Positions 40,629-48,787 of a DNA stretch of 64,000 bases are shown piece by piece. Positions within the stretch are counted from its first letter, which is position 1. Each line of letters begins with the position of its first letter. Below the pieces are notes generated by a model that saw only the letters and a program-made list of their open reading frames with translations, was not told the DNA's origin and did not search any database. This DNA is from Nocardioides sp. YIM 152315 (GTDB lineage: Bacteria > Actinomycetota > Actinomycetes > Propionibacteriales > Nocardioidaceae), in the NCBI RefSeq assembly GCF_029210375.1, contig NZ_JARGER010000008.1, forward strand, positions 20,347 to 84,346, given 5' to 3'. The position numbers were made by a program, and so were the translations under genes.

Positions 40629-40658
40629 CCCGCTGCAAAATCAGGCTCGGATCCCCTG
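40629..40658. repeat. attR of the tRNA-fMet element
   Basis: A 30-bp segment starting CCCGCTGCAAAATCAGG and ending with the exact core TCAGGCTCGGATCCCCTG (40,641-40,658). Only the last few bases of the tRNA are copied, so no second tRNA 3' half is present. Confidence 0.78.
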
Positions 40659-40784
40659 CGCGGTGACTCCGGGTACCCGCCGCACGCACGAGGCAGTCCG
40701 CCAGCTGAGGCGAAGGTCGCCGGCCGTTGCCTGCCGACCACGGATGGCTTCGTCAGCCGGGTCGGCGACGCAGTGCCGCCCTCG

Positions 40785-41540
40785 TTACCTCCGCCGCGAG
40801 AAGGCATCCATCCGCTGGGCCGCGTCCTCGGTCTTGATAGTCGCGGCGATTGTCCGCGCCTCATCGCGCCCGGTCTCCGTCCTGGTGGAGTTCCAAGATG
40901 ACCTGACCAGGCGCCGCGTTTGTCCCAGTGCGAGTCGCGGACCATTGGCGAGCGTTGCCGCCAGGCGATCGGCCGTGCCACGCGCGTCGGGCTCTACACG
41001 GGAGACCAGGCCCCAGTCCAACGCTTCCGCGGCTGTCAGAGTCCGCCCGGTCACCGCCAGATCGAGAGCTCGGACTTGACCGACCGCCCTAGGCAGTAAC
41101 CACGACACGCCGCAGTCCGGAGTGAGCCCGACCCGTGAGTACGCCATCGTGAACCGGCAGTCGTTCTCGGCGACGATCACGTCCGCGGCGAGCATGACCG
41201 CCATCCCGGCGCCGGCGACGGCCCCCTGGACCGCGCACACCACGGGCTTGGAGAGACCGTCCAGCGCGATCAGTGCGGCGTCCAGGGTGGTGGCAAGGTT
41301 GTGCACGTAGTTGCTGCGGTCTGTCGCGGCCATCATGGCGACCAGGTCGCCGCCCGTGCAGAACCGGGAGCCCGCGCTGGTGACCAGGACGGCACGCACG
41401 GCGTCGTTCAAGGATGCGGTGCGCACCGCATCCTGTAGGGCCATCGCGGTCGGAAGATCGATCGCGTTGCCCATGGAGGGCCGGTTGAGGCGTATCTCGA
41501 GGACGCCGCCGTCCTTCACCTGCGCCTCCAGTCCGCTCAC
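40785..41540 (-). CDS. Enoyl-CoA hydratase/isomerase family protein
   Basis: A 251-residue crotonase. RFCTGGDLVAMM and VQGAVAGAGMAVMLAADVIV form the oxyanion hole, and FTMAYSRVGLTPDCGVSWLL carries the usual third segment, with Asp-Cys in place of the second catalytic Glu of true hydratases. PaaG- and isomerase-like members share the Asp at this position, so it may isomerise a double bond. It is the last gene of the minus-strand operon with the thiolase; the GTG start overlaps the thiolase stop as GTGA. A longer frame to 41,591 overlaps thiolase and is rejected. Confidence 0.86.
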   Translation of the reverse strand: MSGLEAQVKDGGVLEIRLNRPSMGNAIDLPTAMALQDAVRTASLNDAVRAVLVTSAGSRFCTGGDLVAMMAATDRSNYVHNLATTLDAALIALDGLSKPVVCAVQGAVAGAGMAVMLAADVIVAENDCRFTMAYSRVGLTPDCGVSWLLPRAVGQVRALDLAVTGRTLTAAEALDWGLVSRVEPDARGTADRLAATLANGPRLALGQTRRLVRSSWNSTRTETGRDEARTIAATIKTEDAAQRMDAFSRRR

Positions 41541-42736
41541 GGCTGGTACCGCCTGAACAACGCAGCGAGCGCTTGGCCGCCGCCGATACACATCGACACG
41601 ATCCCGAATTCGAGGTCTTCTCGTACGAGGTGCTTGGCCACGCGCAGGGTGAGGATCGCGCCAGTTGCGCCGACTGGGTGTCCCAGCGCGATCGCGCCGC
41701 CGTACGGGTTGACGCGGGCGGGGTCAAGACCGGCATCTCGGATGCACGCCACCGCTTGCGACGCAAAGGCTTCATTCAGCTCGACGACATCGATGTCGTC
41801 GACTGTGAGACCTGCGCGGTCCAGTAGCGATTGGATCGCCAAGACGGGCGCATATCCCATGAGCTCAGGCTCCATAGCAGCCGTAGCGACTGCTTCCAAT
41901 GAGACGAGTGCGCTCAGGCCGCGTGCACGCACAGCCGACTCGCGAGCGAGGACCAACGCGGCCGCGCCGTCGTTGATGCCGGACGCATTTCCAGCCGTGA
42001 CGGTGCCACCGGCCTGGAAGGCCGGCCGTAGCCCGGTGAGACCGTCGTGAGTGGTCTCCGGTTTCGGGTGCTCGTCTGCTTCCAGGTGATACCCGCTGCG
42101 AGCAGAGACCTGGACCGGGACGATCTCCTCAGCGAAAGCGGCGGCGGCCCACGATGAAGCGGCTCGACGCTGCGACTCGAGAGCAAACTCGTCCTGTTCT
42201 GTTCGAGACACACCGTACTTCGCTGCGACGTTCTCAGCGGTCACGCCCATGTGGACTCCGCTGAAAGGGTCCGTCAGCATCATGACAGTGCCGTCCTTGA
42301 GGGACCTGTCGCGCAGAGCGAATCCCGAGCGCGCTTCGAAGTCGTAGAACGGCATTCGTGACATCGACTCGTCGCCGCCGGCGAGGGTCATGTCGAGCCC
42401 GTTCCACTGCATCTCCATCGCTGCCGACCAGACCGCTTGAAGGCCTGACCCGCAGAGCCGATTCACGGTGTACGCGGGAGTCGAGGTCGGCAGCCCGGCA
42501 GCCAGCGCGACACGACGCGCGTTGTAGGCGTCGGCGCCGACCTGCCCGATGCAGCCGAACACGGCTTCCTGGATCAGGTCCGGTGTGATGCCGGCCCGGC
42601 TGAGCGCTTCCCGTGCGGCGACGGCACCGAGCTCGTGGGCCGGGACGCCACGCAGGGACCCGCCGAACGAGCCGACGGGGGTCCGGGCACCGTCGACGAC
42701 CAGAATCCGATCGCCATTCACGCCGCCCTCACGCAT
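41537..42736 (-). CDS. Acetyl-CoA C-acyltransferase (thiolase)
   Basis: A 399-residue degradative-type thiolase that releases acetyl-CoA (or propionyl-CoA) from a 3-ketoacyl-CoA. The acyl-enzyme Cys is in NRLCGSGLQAVWSA (about 90), the GNASGINDGAAALVLA loop is present, ELNEAFASQAVA carries the conserved Asn, and the last two catalytic residues are in GGAIALGHPVGATGA (His) and MCIGGGQALA (Cys). The ATG at 42,736 overlaps the stop of the small gene upstream by 8 bp; GTG 42,721 (VNGDRILVV) with GAGGG ahead of it is a good alternative. It works with the hydratase and HSD10-like enzyme in beta-oxidation. Confidence 0.9.
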   Translation of the reverse strand: MREGGVNGDRILVVDGARTPVGSFGGSLRGVPAHELGAVAAREALSRAGITPDLIQEAVFGCIGQVGADAYNARRVALAAGLPTSTPAYTVNRLCGSGLQAVWSAAMEMQWNGLDMTLAGGDESMSRMPFYDFEARSGFALRDRSLKDGTVMMLTDPFSGVHMGVTAENVAAKYGVSRTEQDEFALESQRRAASSWAAAAFAEEIVPVQVSARSGYHLEADEHPKPETTHDGLTGLRPAFQAGGTVTAGNASGINDGAAALVLARESAVRARGLSALVSLEAVATAAMEPELMGYAPVLAIQSLLDRAGLTVDDIDVVELNEAFASQAVACIRDAGLDPARVNPYGGAIALGHPVGATGAILTLRVAKHLVREDLEFGIVSMCIGGGQALAALFRRYQP

Positions 42737-43040
42737 GAGAGGGGAAGAGGGCTAGCGAGCAGTCCGGGCACGCAGACGCGCGGCCAGGCCGGAACTCGAG
42801 GGTCCAGAAGTACCGCCACGAAACGGCGTACATCCCGCACGCGGTCTGGGCACTCCCGACCCGGCGGGCGTGTTGCAGCCCGTATGGCCTCGGCAGTGTG
42901 TCGTCGTCGCCGTGCCTGTCGACCATGTACGGCTCGCGGTGGGGGGCGGAGACGAGGTACTCGGGCCAAGAGTGCCGCTTGTAGGTCGCGTTGGCCAACG
43001 ATTCGCGTCGTCGTCTGATGGAGTCTCGTCGCTCGGGCAT
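42729..43040 (-). CDS. Unknown 103-residue protein with CxxC, first gene of the thiolase operon
   Basis: A hydrophilic N-terminus (MPERRDSIRRRRESLANATY) is followed by SAQTACGMYAVSWRYFWTLE and a C-terminal CPDC. Three cysteines and several His could bind zinc. I do not recognise the family. The evidence that it is real is the AGGAGG site 6 nt before the ATG, a good promoter (-10 CATAAT), and an 8-bp overlap with the thiolase start. It may be a small accessory or regulatory factor for the operon. Confidence 0.6.
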   Translation of the reverse strand: MPERRDSIRRRRESLANATYKRHSWPEYLVSAPHREPYMVDRHGDDDTLPRPYGLQHARRVGSAQTACGMYAVSWRYFWTLEFRPGRASACPDCSLALFPSHA

Positions 43041-43054
43041 CGGTGTCCTCCTAA

Positions 43055-43095
43055 TTCATCATGAGAATTATGCATGATAGATGCTTGGACGTCCA
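43055..43095 (-). promoter_or_regulatory. Promoter and two operator-like sites of the thiolase operon
   Basis: On the minus strand the -10 CATAAT is the complement of 43,067-43,072. TTCATCATGAGAA (43,055-43,067) overlaps the likely start point and matches palindromes at 48,739 and 62,376. The perfect palindrome TGGACGTCCA (43,086-43,095) lies near the -35 position and in front of the divergent marR, and it recurs upstream of icmF. Two regulators may therefore act here. Confidence 0.6.
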
Positions 43096-43116
43096 GAGAT
43101 GTCGAGGAGGAGTCGC

Positions 43117-43629
43117 ATGAGTTCCAACCCCGCGGGCGACGACGAAATCCGCGATCCCATCCGCGAGGCTCATCGACTCTGGGAGGCGCATGGCTGGCTC
43201 GAAGCGGCCAACGGCATGGCAATGGTCACCTCGATTGTTCGTGTTCATCAGCTCCTCCTGGAGCGGGTCGATGCGGTGCTCAAGCCGTACGACCTCACCT
43301 TCGCCCGCTATGAGGTTCTGCGGCTGCTGGCGTTCGCATCCAATGGGCGTGTGTCCATGACACGCATGGGATCGCTCCTGCAAGTCCATCCCACGAGCGT
43401 CACTAGCGCAGTCGCCCGCTTGGAGCGTCAAGAACTTGTCGAGCGTCTTCGGCGCACCACCGATCGGCGAGTCGTCCTCGCATCGATCACCGACCACGGC
43501 AGGGAAGTAGTCGAGGCTGCCACCGTTCGGCTCAATGAAGAAGTCTTCGAACAGCCGGGCCTCGCCCCAGCGGAAGTGTTGACTGCCACTCGTCTCATGA
43601 CCGACCTGCGGGCGGCCGCCGGCGACTGA
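43117..43629 (+). CDS. MarR-family transcriptional regulator
   Basis: A 170-residue MarR winged-helix dimer. The DNA-binding part holds YDLTFARYEVLRLLAFASNG, MGSLLQVHPTSVTSAVARLE and LVERLRRTTDRRVVLASITD, the typical MarR helices and wing. An extended N-terminus of about 40 residues (PIREAHRLWEAHGWLEAANG) is shared with MarR proteins that respond to CoA-linked ligands in actinobacteria. The ATG 43,117 follows GAGGAGGAG. It is divergent from the thiolase operon and 75 bp before icmF. Palindromes TGGACGTCCA on both sides are its likely binding sites. Confidence 0.88.
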   Translation: MSSNPAGDDEIRDPIREAHRLWEAHGWLEAANGMAMVTSIVRVHQLLLERVDAVLKPYDLTFARYEVLRLLAFASNGRVSMTRMGSLLQVHPTSVTSAVARLERQELVERLRRTTDRRVVLASITDHGREVVEAATVRLNEEVFEQPGLAPAEVLTATRLMTDLRAAAGD

Positions 43630-43643
43630 TTCTTGATTCGAAG

Positions 43644-43688
43644 ATAGTTGGATGTCCTAGTATCTGCGTTGCTAGGACGTCCAACTAT
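43644..43688. promoter_or_regulatory. Long inverted repeat upstream of icmF (probable MarR operator)
   Basis: ATAGTTGGATGTCCTAG (43,644-43,660) and CTAGGACGTCCAACTAT (43,672-43,688) are inverted repeats over 17 bp with one mismatch and an 11-bp spacer. Each arm contains a version of the TGGACGTCCA palindrome found upstream of marR. The icmF ATG lies 16 bp beyond, so binding would block or control icmF. Confidence 0.65.
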
Positions 43689-43704
43689 CTCGATCGAGGG
43701 ATCC

Positions 43705-46700
43705 ATGTCCGCTCTGCACTCGCCCGTCCACCCGGTCCGACTGGTCACCGCTTCGAGCTTGTTCGACGGGCACGATGCGTCGATCAACATCATGCGGCGG
43801 ATCTTCCAGTCGCAGGGGTGCGAGGTGATCCACCTGGGGCACAACCGGTCGGTCCAGGAGGTCGTGGACGCTGCGATCGAGGAGGATGTCCAGGGTGTGG
43901 CGGTGTCGTCGTACCAGGGCGGTCACGTGGAGTACTTCGAGTACCTGGTGGACCTGCTGCGACAGCAGGGTGCGGGTCACGTGAAGGTCGTCGGTGGTGG
44001 AGGCGGCGTCATCGTCGCCGACGAGATCGAGCGATTGCGCGCCGCCGGGGTCACGATCTTCTCGCCGGAGGACGGGCAGCGCATGGGGCTGCCCGGCATG
44101 GTGAACTCGGTCGTGAAGGCCTGCGACTTTGACCCCTGGGGAGCGGGTCCGGTGACGGCGGAGAGCGTGCTCAGCGGCGACCGGGCAGCGGTCGCCCGTG
44201 CGCTCACCGGCGCGCAGCAGGGCGTGCTGCCCGCGGGGATGCTCGAGCGTCTGCGCTCGGCCGCGCAGGGTTCGGGGACCCCGGTGGTGGGCATCACCGG
44301 CACGGGTGGCTCGGGCAAGTCCTCGCTCACCGATGAGCTCGTGCGCCGGTTCCGCAACGACCAGCAGGACAAGCTGCGGATCGCGGTGATCGCGGTCGAC
44401 CCGACGCGGCGCAAGGGCGGTGGGGCGCTGCTGGGCGACCGGATCCGGATGAACTCGCTCGACGGGGACCGGGTCTTCTTCCGCTCGCTGGCCACGCGCG
44501 GCGCGCACGAGGTGCCCGAGCACCTCGACGACGCGATCGCGGTGGTCAAGGCCGCGGGCTACGACCTGGTGGTCGTCGAGACCCCCGGCATCGGCCAAGG
44601 CGACGCCGGGATCCTGCCGTACGTCGACCTCGCGGCGTACGTGATGACGCCTGAGTTCGGTGCGGCCTCCCAGCTGGAGAAGATCGACATGCTCGACTTC
44701 GCCAACGTCGTGGCGATCAACAAGTTCGAGCGCCGGGGGGCCATGGACGCGCTGCGTGACGTCGGCCGCCAGCTGGTCCGAAACCGGGAGGCGTTCGGAA
44801 GCCAGCCCTCCGACATGCCCGTGTTCGGCACCTCGGCGGCGACCTTCAACGACGACGGCGTGACCGCGCTCTACCAGGAGTTGAAGGGCCTGCTCAGCGG
44901 GCTCGGCATGCTGTTCGACGAAGGCGTGCTCCCGGGAGTGGACGCGCGGCACTCGACGCGCATCCAGCAGGTGCTCCCGCCAGAGCGGACCCGCTACCTC
45001 GCCGAGGTCAGCGACACCGTGCGCGACTTCCACGCGCGCACCGACGAGCTCGCCGCAGCCGCGCGCCGCGTGCAGCAGGTCGAGTCGGTGGCTACCGAAC
45101 TGCCCGGCAACCAGGGAGTCGCACAGCTGCTGGAGACCGCGCGCGCGGACCTTCCCGGCGACATCGCCGCGGAGGTGGCCGGGTGGCCCGCCGTCGTGGC
45201 GGAGTACGCCGCAGCGCCGGGCCGTGAGTCGCTCTCGGGGAACGTGATCCCGAAGGTCGCGCTCCCGGCGTACGTGGACCACGGTGAGCTGGTGCGGTTC
45301 TGGCGGCGCGAGAACCTTCCCGGACACTTCCCCTTCACCGCTGGTGTCTTCCCGTTCAAGCGGGAGGGCGAGGACCCCGCCCGGATGTTCGCCGGCGAGG
45401 GCGACCCGGCCCGGACCAACCGACGGTTCAAGCTGCTGTCCGAGGGTCAGCCCGCGACGCGGCTCTCCACCGCGTTCGACTCGGTCACCCTGTACGGCCG
45501 TGACCCGGGGGAGCGTCCCGACATCTACGGCAAGATCGGCACCTCGGGCGTGAGCGTGGCGACGCTGGCGGACATGAAACAGCTCTACGACGGCTTCGAC
45601 CTGCTCGCACCGACCACCTCGGTGTCGATGACCATCAACGGCCCCGCGCCCACGGTCCTGGCGTTCTTCCTCAACACCGTCATCGACCAGGCTCGCGAGC
45701 AGGGCATCGAGCCCGCGGCCGCCCTGCAGGCAGTGCGCGGCACCGTGCAGGCCGACATCCTCAAGGAGGACCAGGGCCAGAACACCTGCCTGTTCTCGAC
45801 CGAGTTCTCGCTGCGCTGCATGGCCGACATCCAGGAGTGGTTCATCGAGAAGGGGGTGCGCAACTTCTACTCAGTGTCCATCTCCGGCTACCACATCGCC
45901 GAGGCCGGCGCGAACCCCATCAGCCAGCTCGCCTTCACCCTCGCCAACGGATTCACCTACGTCGAGTCCTACCTCGCCCGCGGGATGGACATCGACGACT
46001 TCGCGCCCAACCTGTCCTTCTTCTTCTCCAACGGCATGGACCCCGAGTACTCCGTGATCGGCCGGGTGGCCCGCCGGATCTGGGCGGTCGCCATGAAGGA
46101 GAAGTACGGAGCGAACGAGCGCTCACAGAAGCTGAAGTACCACGTGCAGACCTCCGGCCGCTCCCTGCACGCGCAGGAGATGGACTTCAACGACATCCGC
46201 ACCACCCTGCAGGCCCTCATCGCGATCTACGACAACGCCAACAGCCTGCACACCAACGCCTACGACGAGGCCGTCACCACCCCGAGCGCGGAATCAGTTC
46301 GCCGCGCGCTCGCCATCCAGCTGATCATCAACCGCGAGTGGGGCCTGGCGATGAACGAGAACCCCCTCCAGGGCTCGTTCATCATCGACCAGCTCACCGA
46401 CCTCGTCGAGGAAGCCGTCCTCGTCGAGTTCGACCGCATCAGCGAGCGCGGCGGCGTGCTCGGCGCGATGGAGACCGGCTACCAGCGCGGCCGGATCCAG
46501 GACGAGTCGATGCTCTACGAGCACCGCAAGCACGACGGCACCCTGCCCATCATCGGCGTCAACACCTTCCGCAAGCCCGACGATGACGATGTCACCCCCG
46601 GCCACGTCGAGCTCGCCCGCGCCACCGAAGCCGAGAAGCAGTCCCAGCTGCAGCGGCTCCGCGCCTTCCAGGACGAGCACCAAGATGAGGCCGAAGCCGC

Positions 46701-46839
46701 GATCGCGCGCCTGAAGCAGGCGGCCGCATCCGGAGAGAACGTGTTCGCGGTCCTCATGGACGCAGCACGCGTCTGCTCCCTCGGCCAGGTGACCGAAGCC
46801 TTCTTCGAGGTCGGGGGCCAGTACCGCCGCAACGTGTGA
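43705..46839 (+). CDS. icmF: Fused isobutyryl-CoA mutase IcmF (B12-dependent)
   Basis: A 1044-residue fusion. An N-terminal B12-binding domain (about 10-140) has [20 protein letters not shown], a middle MeaB-type GTPase chaperone has [14 protein letters not shown] (about 199) and NKFERRGAM (about 338), and a C-terminal mutase domain runs from about 500 to 1040. IcmF interconverts isobutyryl-CoA and n-butyryl-CoA with adenosylcobalamin. The active-site segment [14 protein letters not shown] has the Gln expected for isobutyryl-CoA, not methylmalonyl-CoA, mutases. The GKI switch motif analogue [14 protein letters not shown] is kept. The ATG at 43,705 has GAGGG upstream; the ORF start at 43,648 lies within the operator. 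Confidence 0.93.
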   Translation: MSALHSPVHPVRLVTASSLFDGHDASINIMRRIFQSQGCEVIHLGHNRSVQEVVDAAIEEDVQGVAVSSYQGGHVEYFEYLVDLLRQQGAGHVKVVGGGGGVIVADEIERLRAAGVTIFSPEDGQRMGLPGMVNSVVKACDFDPWGAGPVTAESVLSGDRAAVARALTGAQQGVLPAGMLERLRSAAQGSGTPVVGITGTGGSGKSSLTDELVRRFRNDQQDKLRIAVIAVDPTRRKGGGALLGDRIRMNSLDGDRVFFRSLATRGAHEVPEHLDDAIAVVKAAGYDLVVVETPGIGQGDAGILPYVDLAAYVMTPEFGAASQLEKIDMLDFANVVAINKFERRGAMDALRDVGRQLVRNREAFGSQPSDMPVFGTSAATFNDDGVTALYQELKGLLSGLGMLFDEGVLPGVDARHSTRIQQVLPPERTRYLAEVSDTVRDFHARTDELAAAARRVQQVESVATELPGNQGVAQLLETARADLPGDIAAEVAGWPAVVAEYAAAPGRESLSGNVIPKVALPAYVDHGELVRFWRRENLPGHFPFTAGVFPFKREGEDPARMFAGEGDPARTNRRFKLLSEGQPATRLSTAFDSVTLYGRDPGERPDIYGKIGTSGVSVATLADMKQLYDGFDLLAPTTSVSMTINGPAPTVLAFFLNTVIDQAREQGIEPAAALQAVRGTVQADILKEDQGQNTCLFSTEFSLRCMADIQEWFIEKGVRNFYSVSISGYHIAEAGANPISQLAFTLANGFTYVESYLARGMDIDDFAPNLSFFFSNGMDPEYSVIGRVARRIWAVAMKEKYGANERSQKLKYHVQTSGRSLHAQEMDFNDIRTTLQALIAIYDNANSLHTNAYDEAVTTPSAESVRRALAIQLIINREWGLAMNENPLQGSFIIDQLTDLVEEAVLVEFDRISERGGVLGAMETGYQRGRIQDESMLYEHRKHDGTLPIIGVNTFRKPDDDDVTPGHVELARATEAEKQSQLQRLRAFQDEHQDEAEAAIARLKQAAASGENVFAVLMDAARVCSLGQVTEAFFEVGGQYRRNV

Positions 46840-46950
46840 CTCAGGGCGGGTGCCCGGCACATCACGAACATCAAGCCCAGATGGGATTCAGCCACGGACG
46901 GTCGAAGGCCCGACCGTTTCGAGTGAGCCAGAAAGTTAGAGGAGTTGTCG

Positions 46951-47709
46951 GTGAATATCAACAGCACTGCGTCAATCGTGACGGGAGCTGCGTCCGGGCT
47001 GGGGGCCGCCACTGCGACAGCCCTGGCAGCGGGCGGTGCTCACGTCTTCGGCTTGGACCTGCCCCGGGCGATCGAGCGCGCCGAGACGGTGCCAGGTGTC
47101 GAATACCTCGCTGTAGACGTTACTGACCCAGATCAGATCGAGCAGGCCGTAGCGCACGCGATGGAAGGATCTGCCCCGCTTCGATCAGTCGTGAACTGCG
47201 CAGGTATCGGGCCCTCGACGCGGATCGTCGGTCGGGCAGGCATGCACAATCTGGCCGACTACGCACGGGTCGTGCAGATCAACCTCATCGGATCCTTCAA
47301 CGTCCTGGCGATCGCGGCGCGCGCCATGACTGGACTGCCCGCCACCGAGACAGGGGAGCGCGGTGTCATCATCAACACGGCATCGGTCGCGGCGTACGAG
47401 GGCCAGGTCGGCCAAGCCGCCTATGCCTCCTCCAAAGGTGGGATTGTGGGCCTCACCCTCCCCGCGGCACGGGACCTGGCGCAATACGGCATCCGGGTCA
47501 ACACCATCGCTCCAGGCATCCTGGAGACGCCGATGCTGGCTTCGGTATCCGACGAGTTCCGGGCCGGTCTGGCCGCAGGGATCCCCTTCCCGCAACGCCT
47601 GGGCAGGCCAAGTGAGTATGCGGACCTGGCGCTCTTCATCATCGACCACGAGTACATCAACGGCGAAGTGATCCGGCTCGACGCCGGCCTGCGCATGGCA
47701 TCGCGGTAG
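46951..47709 (+). CDS. Short-chain dehydrogenase, 3-hydroxyacyl-CoA dehydrogenase type II-like
   Basis: A 252-residue SDR. The cofactor motif is VTGAASGLGAATATALAAGG with a following Asp (GLDL) that favours NAD. VVNCAGIG, NTASVAAYEGQVGQ and YASSKGG supply the Asn-Ser-Tyr-Lys tetrad. The whole pattern (ending GEVIRLDAGLRM) is that of HSD10/HADH2 enzymes, which oxidise 3-hydroxyacyl-CoA, including branched and steroid substrates. GAGGAG lies 6 nt before the GTG at 46,951, better than the TTG at 46,945. It completes the beta-oxidation set with the hydratase and thiolase. Confidence 0.87.
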   Translation: MNINSTASIVTGAASGLGAATATALAAGGAHVFGLDLPRAIERAETVPGVEYLAVDVTDPDQIEQAVAHAMEGSAPLRSVVNCAGIGPSTRIVGRAGMHNLADYARVVQINLIGSFNVLAIAARAMTGLPATETGERGVIINTASVAAYEGQVGQAAYASSKGGIVGLTLPAARDLAQYGIRVNTIAPGILETPMLASVSDEFRAGLAAGIPFPQRLGRPSEYADLALFIIDHEYINGEVIRLDAGLRMASR

Positions 47710-47732
47710 CGGAGCGAAGCCGCGCGACGCCC

Positions 47733-48479
47733 GTGATGCCTGCGACCGATGATCTCGGCACACCTGTCGCCGTCGACGGCGTGGCTCGCCGCGTCGTCTC
47801 ACTGGTTCCGTCTCTGACTGAGACGCTCGCTGAGGCCAGACCGAGCGCGGTGATCGGCGCGACCGACTGGTGCACTCGTCCCAGAGGTCTCGACGTTGCT
47901 CGCGTTCGAGGGACGAAGAACCCCGATCTCTCCAAGATCGCCCTCCTCGCCCCAGATCTGGTGATAGCCAATCAGGAGGAGAACCGCGAGCTCGATGTGC
48001 GCCGATTGCGCGCCGCTGGTGTCCCCGTTTGGGTCACGCGCATCGAAACGGTGCCGGGGGCGATTCAGTCGATCGAGCGACTGTTCGACGAGGCACTCCG
48101 CTGGCCACGTCCTGGGTGGCTGCGGACCGCTCGCGAGCAATGGTGTGGCCCACTCACCTCAGCGACGAAGCGGGTTGCCGTCGCAATTTGGCGGGACCCG
48201 TGGATGTTTGTCGGCCCTCGAACATTTACCGGCGATCTCATCCGCAGGCTTGGCTACGAGAACGTCCTCAATGAACATGAAGATCGCTACCCGACAATGA
48301 CGGTTGCCGAGATCGAGGCCCTGGCTCCCGGCCTCGTGCTGCTCCCTGACGAGCCGTACGAGTTCTCCGAACGCGACGGCCCAGAGGCCTTTGGCATCCC
48401 AACCCAGCTGGTGAGCGGCAGGCTCATCACGTGGTACGGGCCGTCGCTGCTCGAGGCCAGGCAGCTTGCCCTGAAGTAG
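47733..48479 (+). CDS. Helical-backbone metal receptor, BtuF-like, cytosolic
   Basis: A 248-residue protein with the fold pattern of class III solute-binding proteins: VVSLVPSLTETLAEARPSAV at the start, VRGTKNPDLSKIALLAPDLV, and EIEALAPGLVLLPDEPYEFS. BtuF and FhuD share this layout. There is no signal peptide or lipobox, so it probably stays in the cytosol and may handle a cobalamin or metal-chelate rather than serve an importer. Its place 0.9 kb after the B12-dependent IcmF gene supports a cofactor-related role. The start is GTG 47,733 or ATG 47,736. I am fairly sure of the fold, not of the ligand. Confidence 0.75.
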   Translation: MMPATDDLGTPVAVDGVARRVVSLVPSLTETLAEARPSAVIGATDWCTRPRGLDVARVRGTKNPDLSKIALLAPDLVIANQEENRELDVRRLRAAGVPVWVTRIETVPGAIQSIERLFDEALRWPRPGWLRTAREQWCGPLTSATKRVAVAIWRDPWMFVGPRTFTGDLIRRLGYENVLNEHEDRYPTMTVAEIEALAPGLVLLPDEPYEFSERDGPEAFGIPTQLVSGRLITWYGPSLLEARQLALK

Positions 48480-48709
48480 CTCGCCCCTGGGGCGGCGAGA
48501 GTTGGCAGGCTGGTGTTAGCCAGGCTCGGGCGCTCGCCGCTCGTTGTTGGTCGGGGCAACCCCGATCCCGCGGTTCGGCTTTCCCCCTACTTGAGAGCGT
48601 TTCACCGCTGTGAACGCGGCTCACATTCAACAGTTCTGGAGTCAACCGCGTCGTCGGAAGTGCGCTCTGGGACTCCCGAGAGCCATGTGACCCCAGCCCC
48701 GTCTGGCTA
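48480..48709. other. Non-coding stretch before the importer operon
   Basis: About 230 bp between the BtuF-like gene and the promoter at 48,710. I see no conserved ORF, no tRNA and no B12-riboswitch box. A terminator for the upstream genes might be CCCCTGGGGCGG-like DNA at about 48,485, but it is weak. Confidence 0.4.
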
Positions 48710-48751
48710 TTGACATGAGGAATTGCGCGTGGAATAAACCTCATGATGAAT
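48710..48751 (+). promoter_or_regulatory. Strong promoter with flanking operators for the importer operon
   Basis: A perfect -35 TTGACA (48,710-48,715), 17-bp spacer and -10 AATAAA (48,733-48,738). CATGAGGAAT (48,714-48,723) overlaps the -35, and CCTCATGATGAAT (48,739-48,751) sits at the start point. Both resemble the TTCATCATGATGAA palindrome at 62,376. This arrangement suits repression that is lifted by a substrate. Confidence 0.65.
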
Positions 48752-48787
48752 CACCTGAGACGGTGATCACAGGCGAAGCGAGGACGA

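Larger units (their letters stand above)
34952..40658. mobile_element. Integrative mobilizable element in tRNA-fMet
   Basis: A 5.7-kb insertion bounded by 31/30-bp direct repeats, the left one overlapping the tRNA-fMet 3' end. It encodes an excisionase-like HTH protein and a tyrosine integrase at the left end, a MobF relaxase-helicase on the opposite strand, and a small unknown protein. A degraded IS481-type transposase lies at the right end. No mating-pair (VirB4/TraG/FtsK-like) gene is present, so it could be mobilised but not self-transferring. The core-gene synteny ends at the tRNA, consistent with insertion there. Confidence 0.82.

Noticed and set aside
46840..48787. Cobalamin riboswitch near the B12-related genes
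   Set aside because: I looked for the B12-box pattern GCCACTG and its paired elements upstream of icmF, the SDR, the BtuF-like gene and the importer and did not find it.
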